Part shown: in pieces, positions 1 to 8,338 of the stretch | How positions within the stretch are numbered: position 1 is the stretch's first letter | How the letters are laid out: each line of letters starts with the position of its first letter | Origin: Rathayibacter oskolensis | GTDB taxonomy: Bacteria > Actinomycetota > Actinomycetes > Actinomycetales > Microbacteriaceae | Direction of reading: 5' to 3' | DNA: 64,000 nucleotides | NCBI RefSeq assembly: GCF_900177245.1 | Contig: NZ_FXBM01000003.1 | Coordinates: forward strand, 310,001 to 374,000 | Program-made: the position numbers and the translations under genes | Notes under the pieces: generated by a model | Database searches by the model: none | What the model was told of the DNA's origin: nothing | The model's input: only the letters and a program-made list of their open reading frames with translations

Positions 1-1
1 C

Positions 2-61
2 ACCAACGATGAGCTGGTCGCAGCGGCGCGTGACGAGATCAGCCGGCTGCAGGCGAGCTGA
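2..61 (+). CDS. C-terminal end of an unidentified protein (partial)
   Basis: Only the last 19 codons of a gene that begins before the window are present, ending in TGA. The tail reads TNDELVAAARDEISRLQAS, an amphipathic helix-like end. This is too little to name a family. Codon use (GC-rich third positions) fits a real gene. Confidence 0.5.
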   Translation, partial: TNDELVAAARDEISRLQAS

Positions 62-595
62 CGGGTCACCCGGACGCTCGATCCGTCACAGACGGCCCGA
101 ACGCAAGCGGCCGGACGGGCCGTCTCTGACCGATCGATCGGCTCAGAGGGACGATCGGCGCGCTCGCCGAGCACCGACAGCAGGAACCTCGAGAACGGGG
201 ACGGATCGTGGCATCCACGACCCCGACTTTTCAAGCTTTACTCCGCTTTATCCAGATCGGATAAAGCGGAGTAAAGCTTGAAATACGCCGCTGCTGACCA
301 GCCCTGGAACCTGCGGCGCCGGGCTGTGGAGTGCGCTCGTCGAGGAGGTGCGGTGCGGCCGGCATGCCGTCAGGGACCCGACTTTCCTTCCGAGCGGATG
401 ACGAGTGTTCAGCACCGGGTCGTGCCGGTCGTCTCGTCCCGTCGGCGCGTTCCACCGGAGCCTGTCGGCGGCGATGGAAGCGTGCGTCGCGAGTGGCGCA
501 ATGCGATCGCAAGCGGTGGGTCATGCCGTTGAAACGCCCGCGCGCTCTACTGGGAGGGTGCCCGATCACCGGGTCTTCCGAGGAGGTTCGCCGCC
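62..595. other. Non-coding stretch before the riboflavin kinase gene
   Basis: No convincing gene is seen in about 530 bases; the open frames here lack good codon bias and ribosome sites. The stretch holds a perfect inverted repeat at 229-283 (own entry). A strong ribosome binding site (CGAGGAGG, about 580-587) belongs to the next gene. I saw no FMN riboswitch and no clear -35/-10 pair. Confidence 0.5.
229..283. repeat. Perfect 25-bp inverted repeat with 5-bp spacer
   Basis: Bases 229-253 are the exact reverse complement of 259-283; the spacer is AGATC. The arms are much more AT-rich than the surroundings. Each arm contains GCTTTA twice, 10 bp apart (235-240 and 245-250, mirrored at 262-267 and 272-277), so four equal half-sites lie on one helical face. 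There is no T-run after the stem, so it is not a standard intrinsic terminator. A cooperative operator, a recombination site or a bidirectional hairpin are all possible. Confidence 0.85.
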
Positions 596-1267
596 ATGAC
601 CGTCACCCGTCCCGAGGCCCTGTTCAGCGTGACCGGAGTGGTGGTGCCCGGGGATCAGCGGGGTCGCCTCCTCGGGTTCCCGACCGCGAACATCCCGCTC
701 GCCGAGAGCGGGCTCGCCGACGGCGTGTATGCGGGCACCGTGCACGACCGGGCCGACGGCTCGACGCACGTCGCGGCCGTCTCGGTCGGCCGCCGCACCA
801 GCTTCTACGGACGGGACGGGCAGCGCCTGCTCGAGGCGCACCTGCTCGACTTCTCCGGCCCTCTCTACGGGCACGAGATCACGGTCGAGCTGTGCGCGAA
901 GCTGCGCCCGCAGCGCCGCTACCGCGACGCGGAGGCGCTCGTGCAGCAGCTGGGGCGCGACATCGCCGCCACCCGCACCTGGGCTCGCGAGCAGTCCGCC
1001 GAGGCGTCGCGGCGACGAGCCGACGTGCGGCCCCGGGCGAAGCGGGCGCACGAGACGAGCGAGCGGATCCGCCGCGAGCGGGAGGAGCAGAGGCTCGCCG
1101 CGATCGCGCGCACCGTGACCGAGGTCGGCCCGACCGAGGTGACGCACGAGCTGGTCGCCGTGCGCAGCCGCGTCCCCGTGGCCTACCTCCGCTGGGCCTA
1201 CCCGAGTGTCGACGAGCTGCTCGCTGCTGCCGCGTCGTTCGCTCCCCGCTCCGACGCCCCGAGCTGA
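596..1267 (+). CDS. Stand-alone riboflavin kinase (FMN-forming), no FAD synthetase domain
   Basis: Riboflavin kinase phosphorylates riboflavin to FMN with ATP. Residues about 10-130 match the kinase domain of bifunctional RibF: GRLLGFPTANI with the PTAN metal/ATP motif near residue 29, DGVYAG near 42, and a C-terminal HLLDF..LYG..I.VEL...LRP stretch. The N-terminal FMN adenylyltransferase domain of RibF is absent. A charged C-terminal extension (about 135-223, rich in Arg and Glu) has no assignment from me. The start is ATG behind CGAGGAGG. The gene stands about 2.1 kb from a block of FMNH2-dependent monooxygenases, which suggests a dedicated FMN supply; that link is inference. Confidence 0.85.
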   Translation: MTVTRPEALFSVTGVVVPGDQRGRLLGFPTANIPLAESGLADGVYAGTVHDRADGSTHVAAVSVGRRTSFYGRDGQRLLEAHLLDFSGPLYGHEITVELCAKLRPQRRYRDAEALVQQLGRDIAATRTWAREQSAEASRRRADVRPRAKRAHETSERIRREREEQRLAAIARTVTEVGPTEVTHELVAVRSRVPVAYLRWAYPSVDELLAAAASFAPRSDAPS

Positions 1268-1325
1268 GGCCGCGGGCCCGCGGGCAGCCCCCAGGCGGGC
1301 GGCGGCCTCAGACCCGCGCGTGTGG

Positions 1326-2963
1326 CTAAGCGGCCGACCGGACCGCCCGCGCCTGAGCCGAGGCGGACCGCCGCGTCGAGAGCACCACGCCGGCGGCGAC
1401 GTAGTAGCTGTGGCTGAACTCCCTCGCGCGACCGTCCTCCCCCACGAGGAGCCTCTCCTTGAGGAGCAGGAGCGTCCCCGGCGCGACGCCGAGCAGACCG
1501 GCGGCTCGGTCGCCGGCCCGCACGGCGTGCACGCTGGTCTCGATCCGGTCGAGCGACACTCCGTAGCTGTGGCGGAACAGATCGTCGAAGTCGACCCGGG
1601 TCTCGTTCGTCAGCGGACGGGGGTGCTCCACCGGTTCGGAGTAGCGGATGTAGATGACGAAGGGTCGGCCGTCGCGGCGCGAGAGGAAGTGGCCGACGGA
1701 CACGGTCGGGCAGTCCGTCCCCAGCCGCTCGCCGACGATCGGCGGAGTCGGGATGGTCGCCGCCGAGATGCTCTCGGTGCGATGGCGCCCGGTGTCCTCG
1801 GGGGACCAGCCCATGGCGTTGTCGATCGTGAGCTCGGCGATCGGGACGACGACCACAGTGCCGTGGCGACGATCCCGCCGGATGAGGCCCTCGTCGACGA
1901 GTTGCGCGAGAGCGGCGCGCACGGTGTTGCGCGAGGTGCTGAACTCCCGGGCGAGATCGTCCTCGACGAGCTGCTCGTCGACGCGGAAGAGCCCGCCGCG
2001 GATGGCCGCCCGCAGTTCGGAGTGCACATCGAGCACGGAGCGGCGGTGCGCCGGAGGTCCCTGCTCGGCCGGGCCGGTCGGCGCCGCGGGCCCGCCCCGC
2101 TCGAAGCGCACCCGCGGGACCACGGTCGGCGCGTGCGTCGACGCTCCCTCGAGGACGGTCGTCAGCGCGACCCGCGAGGCGAGGTAGTGCGTCACGCTGT
2201 ACTCGCGCGGGACCCCGTCCTCGCCCCAGATCTGGCGGGACTTCACCAGGAGCGCGGTGCCCGGGGCGACTCCCAGCTGCGCGGCCGCGCGCTCGTCGGC
2301 TCCCTTCGCCTCGACCCAGCAGTCGATCGAGCCGATCCGGGTGCCGTAGGTCTGGGCGAACAGCGTCTCGAAGCTGCCGTCGCGTCCGCCGGAGACGGAG
2401 GGGCGCTCGGTGCCCGGAGCGAGGCAGAACCGGGTGTAGAGAAGGCTCGGCCGGCCGTCGAGGAGGTCGACCATCTCGGTGCAGTGCACCTGCGCGCTGT
2501 CGGTCCCCAGCATCGTCCGCGTGACGGGGGTCGACGGGATCCAGCGGCTCTCGGTCGTCACGAGCTCGTGGTCGGCGTCCTCGGCCCTCGCCCAGGCGAC
2601 GCCGTTGTCGATGCGGACGTCGGCCAGGCCGCAGAGGATGACGGTGCCGGCGCGAGGCGCCCGGGAGACGACCCCCTCCTCCACCAGCAGCCGGAGGGCC
2701 GCGCGCACCGCGTTGCGGCTGACGGAGTACTTGCGCACGAGCACCGACTCCTCGAGCCGGTCGGACGGCGCGATGCTGCCCATCCGGAGTCCGGTGCGCA
2801 GCGCTCCGTGCACGCTGAGGACGGAGCGCATCCGCACGAGGTTCTGCTCCGACGCCCGCTCGCGGGCGAGTCGGCGGAACTCGCGTTCCGGCGAGTCCTC
2901 GCGGACCGAGTCCTTCCGGGCCGAGTCCTTCTGGTCCTGTCCTTGGTGAGCCGAGGGGTCCAT
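1326..2963 (-). CDS. Tandem-fused GntR/HutC-type regulator (two HTH-UTRA units in one chain)
   Basis: The 545-residue protein contains two full GntR-UTRA regulators in a row. Winged-helix 1 spans about 47-110 (recognition helix SVSRNAVRAALRLL) and effector-binding UTRA 1 about 130-270 (LGVAPGT at 230). Winged-helix 2 spans about 310-375 (STSRNTVRAALAQL) and UTRA 2 about 395-530 (again LGVAPGT at 491). Ordinary HutC-type proteins are about 240 residues and dimerise; this one looks like a covalent pseudo-dimer. The ATG at 2963 has GGAG six bases upstream and is preferred over an upstream start at 3050. It is divergent from the monooxygenase genes and is their likely ligand-responsive repressor (inference). 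Confidence 0.9.
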   Translation of the reverse strand: MDPSAHQGQDQKDSARKDSVREDSPEREFRRLARERASEQNLVRMRSVLSVHGALRTGLRMGSIAPSDRLEESVLVRKYSVSRNAVRAALRLLVEEGVVSRAPRAGTVILCGLADVRIDNGVAWARAEDADHELVTTESRWIPSTPVTRTMLGTDSAQVHCTEMVDLLDGRPSLLYTRFCLAPGTERPSVSGGRDGSFETLFAQTYGTRIGSIDCWVEAKGADERAAAQLGVAPGTALLVKSRQIWGEDGVPREYSVTHYLASRVALTTVLEGASTHAPTVVPRVRFERGGPAAPTGPAEQGPPAHRRSVLDVHSELRAAIRGGLFRVDEQLVEDDLAREFSTSRNTVRAALAQLVDEGLIRRDRRHGTVVVVPIAELTIDNAMGWSPEDTGRHRTESISAATIPTPPIVGERLGTDCPTVSVGHFLSRRDGRPFVIYIRYSEPVEHPRPLTNETRVDFDDLFRHSYGVSLDRIETSVHAVRAGDRAAGLLGVAPGTLLLLKERLLVGEDGRAREFSHSYYVAAGVVLSTRRSASAQARAVRSAA

Positions 2964-3070
2964 GTGATCTCCAGGAGATTGACTGCGCGGGTCGAATCGA
3001 GAGGGATGCACGGCGGCGGGAATCCTGGAGGACAAGGATCCGCCTTTCACATTACGACGGCGTGCGCCTC

Positions 3071-3092
3071 GGCATTACATCGCTGTTACGCC
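3071..3092. promoter_or_regulatory. Candidate operator 1 of the fused GntR-type regulator
   Basis: Left half GGCATTA, 8-bp spacer, right half TTACGCC. The right half is the exact reverse complement of GGCGTAA; the left half matches 5 of 7. It lies about 110 bp upstream of the regulator start. Assignment to this regulator is inference from position and from the shared motif. Confidence 0.45.
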
Positions 3093-3306
3093 ACCTCGAA
3101 GACGATCCGGCGGCGACCGCCTCCGCCGACCGTCCGCCGGGCCCTCGCCGCCCCGACGGCCGTCGCCGCACCGACCCCCGGCGATCCGGCGCGCCGGTCC
3201 CGCCCGGCGAACCGGCGCGGAAGCGCGCCTGTCCGCGAGGTCCCAGTCGCGCGGGATTCCGGGTGATCCGGCGGAGGCGGGCGGCGCGGCAGACGCACCT
3301 CCGCGC

Positions 3307-3328
3307 GGCGTAATGACGATGTCACTCC
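3307..3328. promoter_or_regulatory. Candidate operator 2, upstream of the first monooxygenase gene
   Basis: Left half GGCGTAA (perfect), 8-bp spacer, right half TCACTCC (5 of 7 to TTACGCC). It has the same 22-bp length and spacing as the sites at 3071 and 9828, and lies about 75-95 bp before the first monooxygenase start. Confidence 0.45.
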
Positions 3329-3402
3329 CGCAAGCCGAAGCCGAAATACGCCGTCGATAGGTTCGTGAACGTCCCTGTTCCCCCCTTTCCACGGCGGTGT
3401 CG

Positions 3403-4704
3403 ATGTCTGCTCATCCCTTCCATCTCGGCTGGTTCTACTCGAAAGGGTTCGGCCCGAAGGCATGGAAGCACGACTGGGCAGGTTCTGCCGTCGCGCGATT
3501 CACGAAGCCCGACATGGCCGTCGATCTGGCCCGCGCGATGGAGCGCGCCGGCTTCGACTACCTGATGCTCGAGGACTCCTCGAACGTCCCGTACACGTAC
3601 CAGGGCTCGCACGACGCCTACCTGCGGCACTCGGTCGACACTCCCAAGCTCGACCCGATCGTGCTCGCGCCCTTCATCACGGCCGCCACGACGAACCTCG
3701 GGGTCGTGGTGACCTGCTCGACGACCGAGTACCACCCGTTCATGCTGGCTCGCAAGATGAACGCCCTCGACCACGTGTCGGAGGGCCGGATCGGCTGGAA
3801 CGTCGTCACCGGCTCGAACGACGGCGGGGCGCAGAACTACGGGCGCGAGAAGCAGTACCCGCACGACGAGCGCTACGACATGGCGGACGAGTTCCTCACC
3901 GTCGCGCACGGGCTCTGGCGCTCGTGGGACGAGGACGCCCTGGTGCTCGACCTCGAGAACGGGGTCTTCGCCGACGGCTCGAAGGTGCACCCGATCCATC
4001 ACGAGGGGACGTACTTCCGCTCCCGCGGACCGCTCTCCTCTCCGCACTCCCCTCAGGGCTCGCCCGTCATCTGCCAGGCCGGAGGCTCGGGCCGCGGGCG
4101 CACGTTCGCCGCGCAGTGGGCGGAGACGATCATCTGCGCGGCGCGCGGGGTCGACCAGATGAAGGCCTACCGCGAGGACGTCCGCGCGAAGGCGGCCCTG
4201 GCGGGCCGCGACCCCGACTCGATCAAGGTCCTCTTCCTGATCTCGCCGATCATCGACGAGACGACGGAGGCGGCCCTAGAGCGACGCCAGGCGCGGTACG
4301 ACTTCGCCGAGCGCGAGACGGAGTTCGGGCTCGCCGCGCTGTCGCGGGGCACCGGGATCGACTTCGCCCAGTTCGCTCTGGACGAGCCGCTCCCGCGCCT
4401 GATCTCCAACGGCCACCAGTCGAGCGCCGCGGCGATGGAGGGCAAGGTCCTCCGCGACGTCCTGCGCTACCAGCGGAGCCTCGAGTGCGTCCCGCTCTCG
4501 GGCACCGCGAAGGACGTGGCCGCCGAGATGGACGAGCTGATGCAGGAGGTGGGCGGCGACGGCTTCCTCCTGAACGACAGCTACTTCTCGCGCCGCTACG
4601 TCGCCGAGATCTGCGACGGTCTCGTGCCCGAGCTGCAGAAGCGCGGCCTCACCCGATCGGCCTACGAGCACAGCACGCTGCGCGAGAACCTGATGGCGTT
4701 CTGA
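3403..4704 (+). CDS. LLM-class FMN-dependent monooxygenase, NtaA/SnaA/DszA type (copy A)
   Basis: These enzymes use FMNH2 delivered by a separate reductase plus O2 to oxidise substrates such as nitrilotriacetate, dibenzothiophene sulfone or pristinamycin precursors. The 433-residue length and the TIM-barrel signatures fit the family: FHLGWFY at the start, GRIGWNVVTGSNDGGAQNYG around residue 128, and QAGGSGRGR about 225-233. A GTG at 3397 would add two residues; I prefer the ATG at 3403, with GGCGG upstream. It is 69% or more alike by eye to the next gene, so the pair looks like a tandem duplication. The substrate is unknown. Confidence 0.85.
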   Translation: MSAHPFHLGWFYSKGFGPKAWKHDWAGSAVARFTKPDMAVDLARAMERAGFDYLMLEDSSNVPYTYQGSHDAYLRHSVDTPKLDPIVLAPFITAATTNLGVVVTCSTTEYHPFMLARKMNALDHVSEGRIGWNVVTGSNDGGAQNYGREKQYPHDERYDMADEFLTVAHGLWRSWDEDALVLDLENGVFADGSKVHPIHHEGTYFRSRGPLSSPHSPQGSPVICQAGGSGRGRTFAAQWAETIICAARGVDQMKAYREDVRAKAALAGRDPDSIKVLFLISPIIDETTEAALERRQARYDFAERETEFGLAALSRGTGIDFAQFALDEPLPRLISNGHQSSAAAMEGKVLRDVLRYQRSLECVPLSGTAKDVAAEMDELMQEVGGDGFLLNDSYFSRRYVAEICDGLVPELQKRGLTRSAYEHSTLRENLMAF

Positions 4705-4753
4705 TGCGACGGCCGCTCCCCTCCTCCCCCCACTCGAGAGAAAGCTGCACCGC

Positions 4754-6061
4754 ATGACGGCCTCCCCGTTCCACCTCGGCTGGTTCTACTCGAAGGGATT
4801 CGGGCCCAAGGCGTGGAAGCACGCCTGGGCCGGCTCGGCCGTCTCGCGCTTCGCCCGGCCCGACTTCGCCGTCGACCACGCGCGGGCGATGGAGCGGGCC
4901 GGGTTCGACTACTTCATGATCGAGGACTCCTCGAACGTGCCGTACACCTACCAGAACTCGCACGACGCCTACCTGCGGCACTCGGTCGACACCCCGAAGC
5001 TCGACCCGTCGATCCTCGCCCCGTTCCTCATCGAGGCGACCGAGAACCTCGGCATCGTGGTCACCTGCTCGACGACCGAGTACCACCCCTTCATGCTCGC
5101 GCGGATGATGAACACCTTCGATCACGTGTCGGACGGCCGCATCGGCTGGAACGTGGTGACGGGGTCGAACGACGGCGGGGCGCAGAACTACGGCCGCGAC
5201 AAGCAGTACCCCCACGACGAGCGCTACGACATGGCCGATGAGTTCCTGCAGGTGGCGCACGGGCTCTGGGAGGGCTGGGAGGAGGACGCGCTGGTCCTCG
5301 ATCTCGAGAACGGGGTGTTCGCCAACGGGTCGAAGGTGCACCCGCTCGACTTCGAGGGCAAGTACTTCCGCTCCCGCGGTCCGCTCTCCTCCCCGCGATC
5401 CCCGCAGGGCTCGCCCGTCATCTGCCAGGCGGGCGGCTCCGCGCGCGGCCGCCGCTTCGCCTCGGAGTGGGCGGAGACGATCATCGTGTCGGCCGGCACC
5501 GCCGAGAAGATGAAGGCCTACCGCGACGAGGTGCGAGCCGGTGCGGTGGCGGCCGGACGCGACCCCGACCGCACCAAGCTCATGTTCCTGGTCTCGCCGG
5601 TCGTCGACGAGACCACCGATCGCGCGGTCGAGCGCTACCAGCGCCTCGCAGTGCTCGACGCGAACGAGATCGAGTACCAGCTCGCGTCGCTGTCGCGGCA
5701 GTCGGGCATCGACTTCTCGCAGTTCGATCTCGACGAGCCGCTGCCCTCGACCCTGGTCTCGAACGGGCACCAGTCGATGGTCGCGCAGTGGGAGGGCCGG
5801 GTGCTCCGCGAGGTGATCACCGGCAATCCGCTCAACGCCGGGTCGCTCGGCTACGTCGGCACCCCCGACAGCGTCGCCGGCTACATGGACGAGGTGATGC
5901 AGGAGGTGGGCGGCGACGGATTCCTGATCGCGAACAGCTACTTCTCGCGCCGGTACTCCCTCGAGATCTGCGACGGGCTGGTGCCCGAGCTGCAGCGCCG
6001 CGGGCTCACCCGCACGCAGTACGAGTTCGACACCTTCCGCGACAACCTCATGGCCTACTGA
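4754..6061 (+). CDS. LLM-class FMN-dependent monooxygenase, NtaA/SnaA/DszA type (copy B)
   Basis: A 435-residue paralogue of the preceding gene with the same start (FHLGWFYSKGFGPKAWKHAW), the same GWNVVTGSNDGGAQNYG flavin-site segment and the same C-terminal VGGDGFL..SYFSRRY block. It starts at ATG behind GAGAGAAAG, 49 bases after copy A ends, and is surely co-transcribed. It differs most around residues 280-380, where substrate loops are expected, so different substrate preference or a sequential reaction is possible. Confidence 0.85.
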   Translation: MTASPFHLGWFYSKGFGPKAWKHAWAGSAVSRFARPDFAVDHARAMERAGFDYFMIEDSSNVPYTYQNSHDAYLRHSVDTPKLDPSILAPFLIEATENLGIVVTCSTTEYHPFMLARMMNTFDHVSDGRIGWNVVTGSNDGGAQNYGRDKQYPHDERYDMADEFLQVAHGLWEGWEEDALVLDLENGVFANGSKVHPLDFEGKYFRSRGPLSSPRSPQGSPVICQAGGSARGRRFASEWAETIIVSAGTAEKMKAYRDEVRAGAVAAGRDPDRTKLMFLVSPVVDETTDRAVERYQRLAVLDANEIEYQLASLSRQSGIDFSQFDLDEPLPSTLVSNGHQSMVAQWEGRVLREVITGNPLNAGSLGYVGTPDSVAGYMDEVMQEVGGDGFLIANSYFSRRYSLEICDGLVPELQRRGLTRTQYEFDTFRDNLMAY

Positions 6062-6089
6062 TGCGCCCGACCGATCGAAAGGACAGGAC

Positions 6090-7019
6090 ATGATCGTCAC
6101 CGCCGTGCTCGCACTCGACCACGGAACCACCCTCGACGAGACCGTCGCGGCCGTCACCGCACTGGAGCGCGCCGGTGTCGCCGCGGTCACGGTCCTCGAC
6201 GCGGCCGACTCCTCCGGGGTGACGCCGTTCGAGTCGACGACGCTCGCCGCACATCTCGCGATGACGACCTCCACGATCGGGATCGTCGCGGCGAACTCCG
6301 CGCTCTACGGATTCCCGTACCACGCGGCACGCCGTCTGGCGACGCTGGACCACCTCGCCGCCGGACGCTCCGGCTGGATGCTCAGGACCGCGACGGGAGT
6401 CGACGAGGAGTCCGCCTACGACTGGCGCTCCACTCTCGGGCCCGCCGAGGAGCTGCACCGCGCCACCGAGTACGCCGAGATCGCGCTCGAGCTCTGGGCC
6501 TCGTGGGAGGACGGCTCGCAGTGGCCCGACGTCGTCACCGGCGACTTCAAGGACGACGCGCGGATCCACCCCATCGACTACCGATCGACGTCGTTCCGCG
6601 TGGCGGGCCCGCTCGACGTGCCGCCGTCGCCCGCCCGCCGCCCGGTGCTCTTCGGAGGCGTCCGGACCGAGCACGAGGCCGTGGCGCTCCGACCCGTCGT
6701 CGATGTCGCGATCGTCGTCGCTCGCGACCGCTCCCAGGCCGAGCGCCTGGTCTCCTCGGCGCGAGGGGCGAGCCGGATCCTGCTCGCGATCGCGACGGAA
6801 GAGGGCGGGGAGGGTCTCGTCGTCGGGGCCGCCGAGCCGATCGCGATCCTCGTCGACGAGCTCGGGGTCGACGGAGTGGCCCTCCGGGGCTCGGTGTCGG
6901 GTGCGGCCGCGATCGCGGACCTGGCGGCGCAGCTGGGCGCGACGCGCGACGAGGGGCCGACGCTCGCGGAGGCGCTCGGGATCACGGAACGGATGAGCTA
7001 CGGAGGACGGGCGGCGTGA
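6090..7019 (+). CDS. Short, diverged LLM-fold protein in the monooxygenase operon
   Basis: The 309-residue protein keeps the outline of the neighbouring barrels (early RAGVAAVTVLD strand-turn, ATLDHLAAGRSGWML near 88, STSFRVAGPLDVPPSPARRPVLFGG near 165) but is about 125 residues shorter. It has lost the GWNVVTSS..AQNYG segment, reading GWMLRTATGVDEE instead. It may be a non-catalytic partner, like the beta subunit of luciferase, or an enzyme for a different step. The ATG follows AAGGACAGGAC, and its stop overlaps the next start (TGATG). Confidence 0.7.
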   Translation: MIVTAVLALDHGTTLDETVAAVTALERAGVAAVTVLDAADSSGVTPFESTTLAAHLAMTTSTIGIVAANSALYGFPYHAARRLATLDHLAAGRSGWMLRTATGVDEESAYDWRSTLGPAEELHRATEYAEIALELWASWEDGSQWPDVVTGDFKDDARIHPIDYRSTSFRVAGPLDVPPSPARRPVLFGGVRTEHEAVALRPVVDVAIVVARDRSQAERLVSSARGASRILLAIATEEGGEGLVVGAAEPIAILVDELGVDGVALRGSVSGAAAIADLAAQLGATRDEGPTLAEALGITERMSYGGRAA

Positions 7020-8338
7020 TGAAGAAGATGCACCTCAGCGTGAACCTGAGCGAGTACGGGAGGCACTCGGGTGCCTGGCGGCATCCGGAGAGCGACCTCA
7101 CCCGGATCCCCAACACCGCCGTCTACGTCCACACGGTGCAGACGGCCGAGCGGGGCCTGTTCGATCAGGCGTTCATCGCCGACACCCCCGTGCACTCCTG
7201 GGGGCGCTCGAGCTCGACCAGCACCCGCCTCGATCCGCTGGAGCTCGCCTCGGCGCTCGCCGCCTGCACCTCCCGCATCGCGATCATCGCGACCCTCTCG
7301 ACGAGCTACAACGAGCCCTACGACGTGGCGCGCCGTGCCGCGTCGACGGCGTCGATCATGGGCGGGCGGCTGGGGATCAACTACGTCGCCTCCTCGGGAG
7401 ACGCGACCGCCCGCAACTTCGGCCGCTCGGCGCAGCTGCCGCACGACGAGCGCTACGAGAGATCGAACGAGTTCATCGAGGTCGTGACGAAGCTCTGGGC
7501 CGCGGCCGCGACTCCCGAGCTGCCCGCCGAGCGGGTGCGGCACCACGGCAAGCACTTCGACGTCGACGCGGCGCTCGACATCGCGCAGCCTCCGGCCGGC
7601 CGGCCGGTCATCGTCCAGGCGGGCTCGTCGTCGGAGGGACGCGATCTGGCGGCGCGCTGGGCCGACGCGATCTACGCGGGCGGCTCGACGCTCGAGCGGG
7701 CCAAGGAGTACTACGACGACATCAAGCGCCGAGCGGCCGCCTACGGCCGCGACCCCGACACGGTGAAGGTGCTGCTCGGCATCGCGCCGTTCCTCGGCGA
7801 GACGGAGGAGGAGGCGCGGGCGCTGCAGACGGCGCTGGACGACAACCACGCCGAGGGCGCCGACGTGATCGCCCATCTCTCCGGCCTCCTCGAGCACGAC
7901 CTCACCGCCTACGACCCCGACGGGCCGCTGCCGTTCGATCTGCTGCCGACGGTCACGACCGCGAGCATCAGCCAGGCGACGCTCTTCACGCGGATGGCGC
8001 GGGAGGAGGGGCTCACCATCGCCGAGGTCGCCTACCGCTCCTACGTCGGCGGCCTCGCCAACATGCAGTTCGTCTCGACGGGCACGCCCGTGCAGGTCGC
8101 GGACACGATGGAGGAGTGGTTCCTCGCCGGCGCCTGCGACGGCTACTCCCTCGTCGCCCCGATCCTGCCCCGGACGATCGACGACTTCGTCGACCTGGTC
8201 GTCCCGATCCTCCAGGAGCGGGGACTCTTCCGCACCGCCTACGAGGGATCCACGATCCTCAGCCACTTCGGCCTCGACGCCGTCCACCCCCACGCGGTCG
8301 ATCCGCGTGCCGAGCTCGCCCACGAGAGAGTCGCCTGA
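7019..8338 (+). CDS. LLM-class flavin-dependent monooxygenase (copy C, distinct subgroup)
   Basis: The 439-residue member starts MKKMHLSVNLSEYGRHSGAW, unlike the FHLGWF start of its neighbours, but carries the family landmarks GRLGINYVASSGDATARNFG near 118-137, PHDERYERSNEF and QAGSSSEGRDLAARWAD. It is translationally coupled on both sides: its ATG overlaps the previous stop as TGATG, and its own stop overlaps the next ATG. A second ATG at 7028 is a possible start. Its divergence from copies A, B, D and E suggests a different substrate or step. Confidence 0.82.
   Translation: MKKMHLSVNLSEYGRHSGAWRHPESDLTRIPNTAVYVHTVQTAERGLFDQAFIADTPVHSWGRSSSTSTRLDPLELASALAACTSRIAIIATLSTSYNEPYDVARRAASTASIMGGRLGINYVASSGDATARNFGRSAQLPHDERYERSNEFIEVVTKLWAAAATPELPAERVRHHGKHFDVDAALDIAQPPAGRPVIVQAGSSSEGRDLAARWADAIYAGGSTLERAKEYYDDIKRRAAAYGRDPDTVKVLLGIAPFLGETEEEARALQTALDDNHAEGADVIAHLSGLLEHDLTAYDPDGPLPFDLLPTVTTASISQATLFTRMAREEGLTIAEVAYRSYVGGLANMQFVSTGTPVQVADTMEEWFLAGACDGYSLVAPILPRTIDDFVDLVVPILQERGLFRTAYEGSTILSHFGLDAVHPHAVDPRAELAHERVA

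Larger units (their letters stand above)
2964..3402. other. Divergent promoter region between the GntR-type gene and the monooxygenase operon
   Basis: About 440 bases without a gene. It holds two 22-bp imperfect palindromes with half-site GGCGTAA (3071-3092 and 3307-3328, own entries) and an extra ATTACG half-site at 3051-3056. Promoter hexamers could not be fixed with confidence. The layout fits an autoregulated repressor controlling the rightward operon. Confidence 0.5.

Noticed and set aside
541-595. FMN riboswitch before the riboflavin kinase gene
   Set aside because: Only a small hairpin (CCCG/CGGG) is present; the conserved multi-stem FMN core is absent.
331-1329. Long open frame in another frame over the riboflavin kinase gene
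   Set aside because: Arg/Ala-rich shadow typical of GC-rich DNA; the kinase frame explains the region and has the ribosome site.
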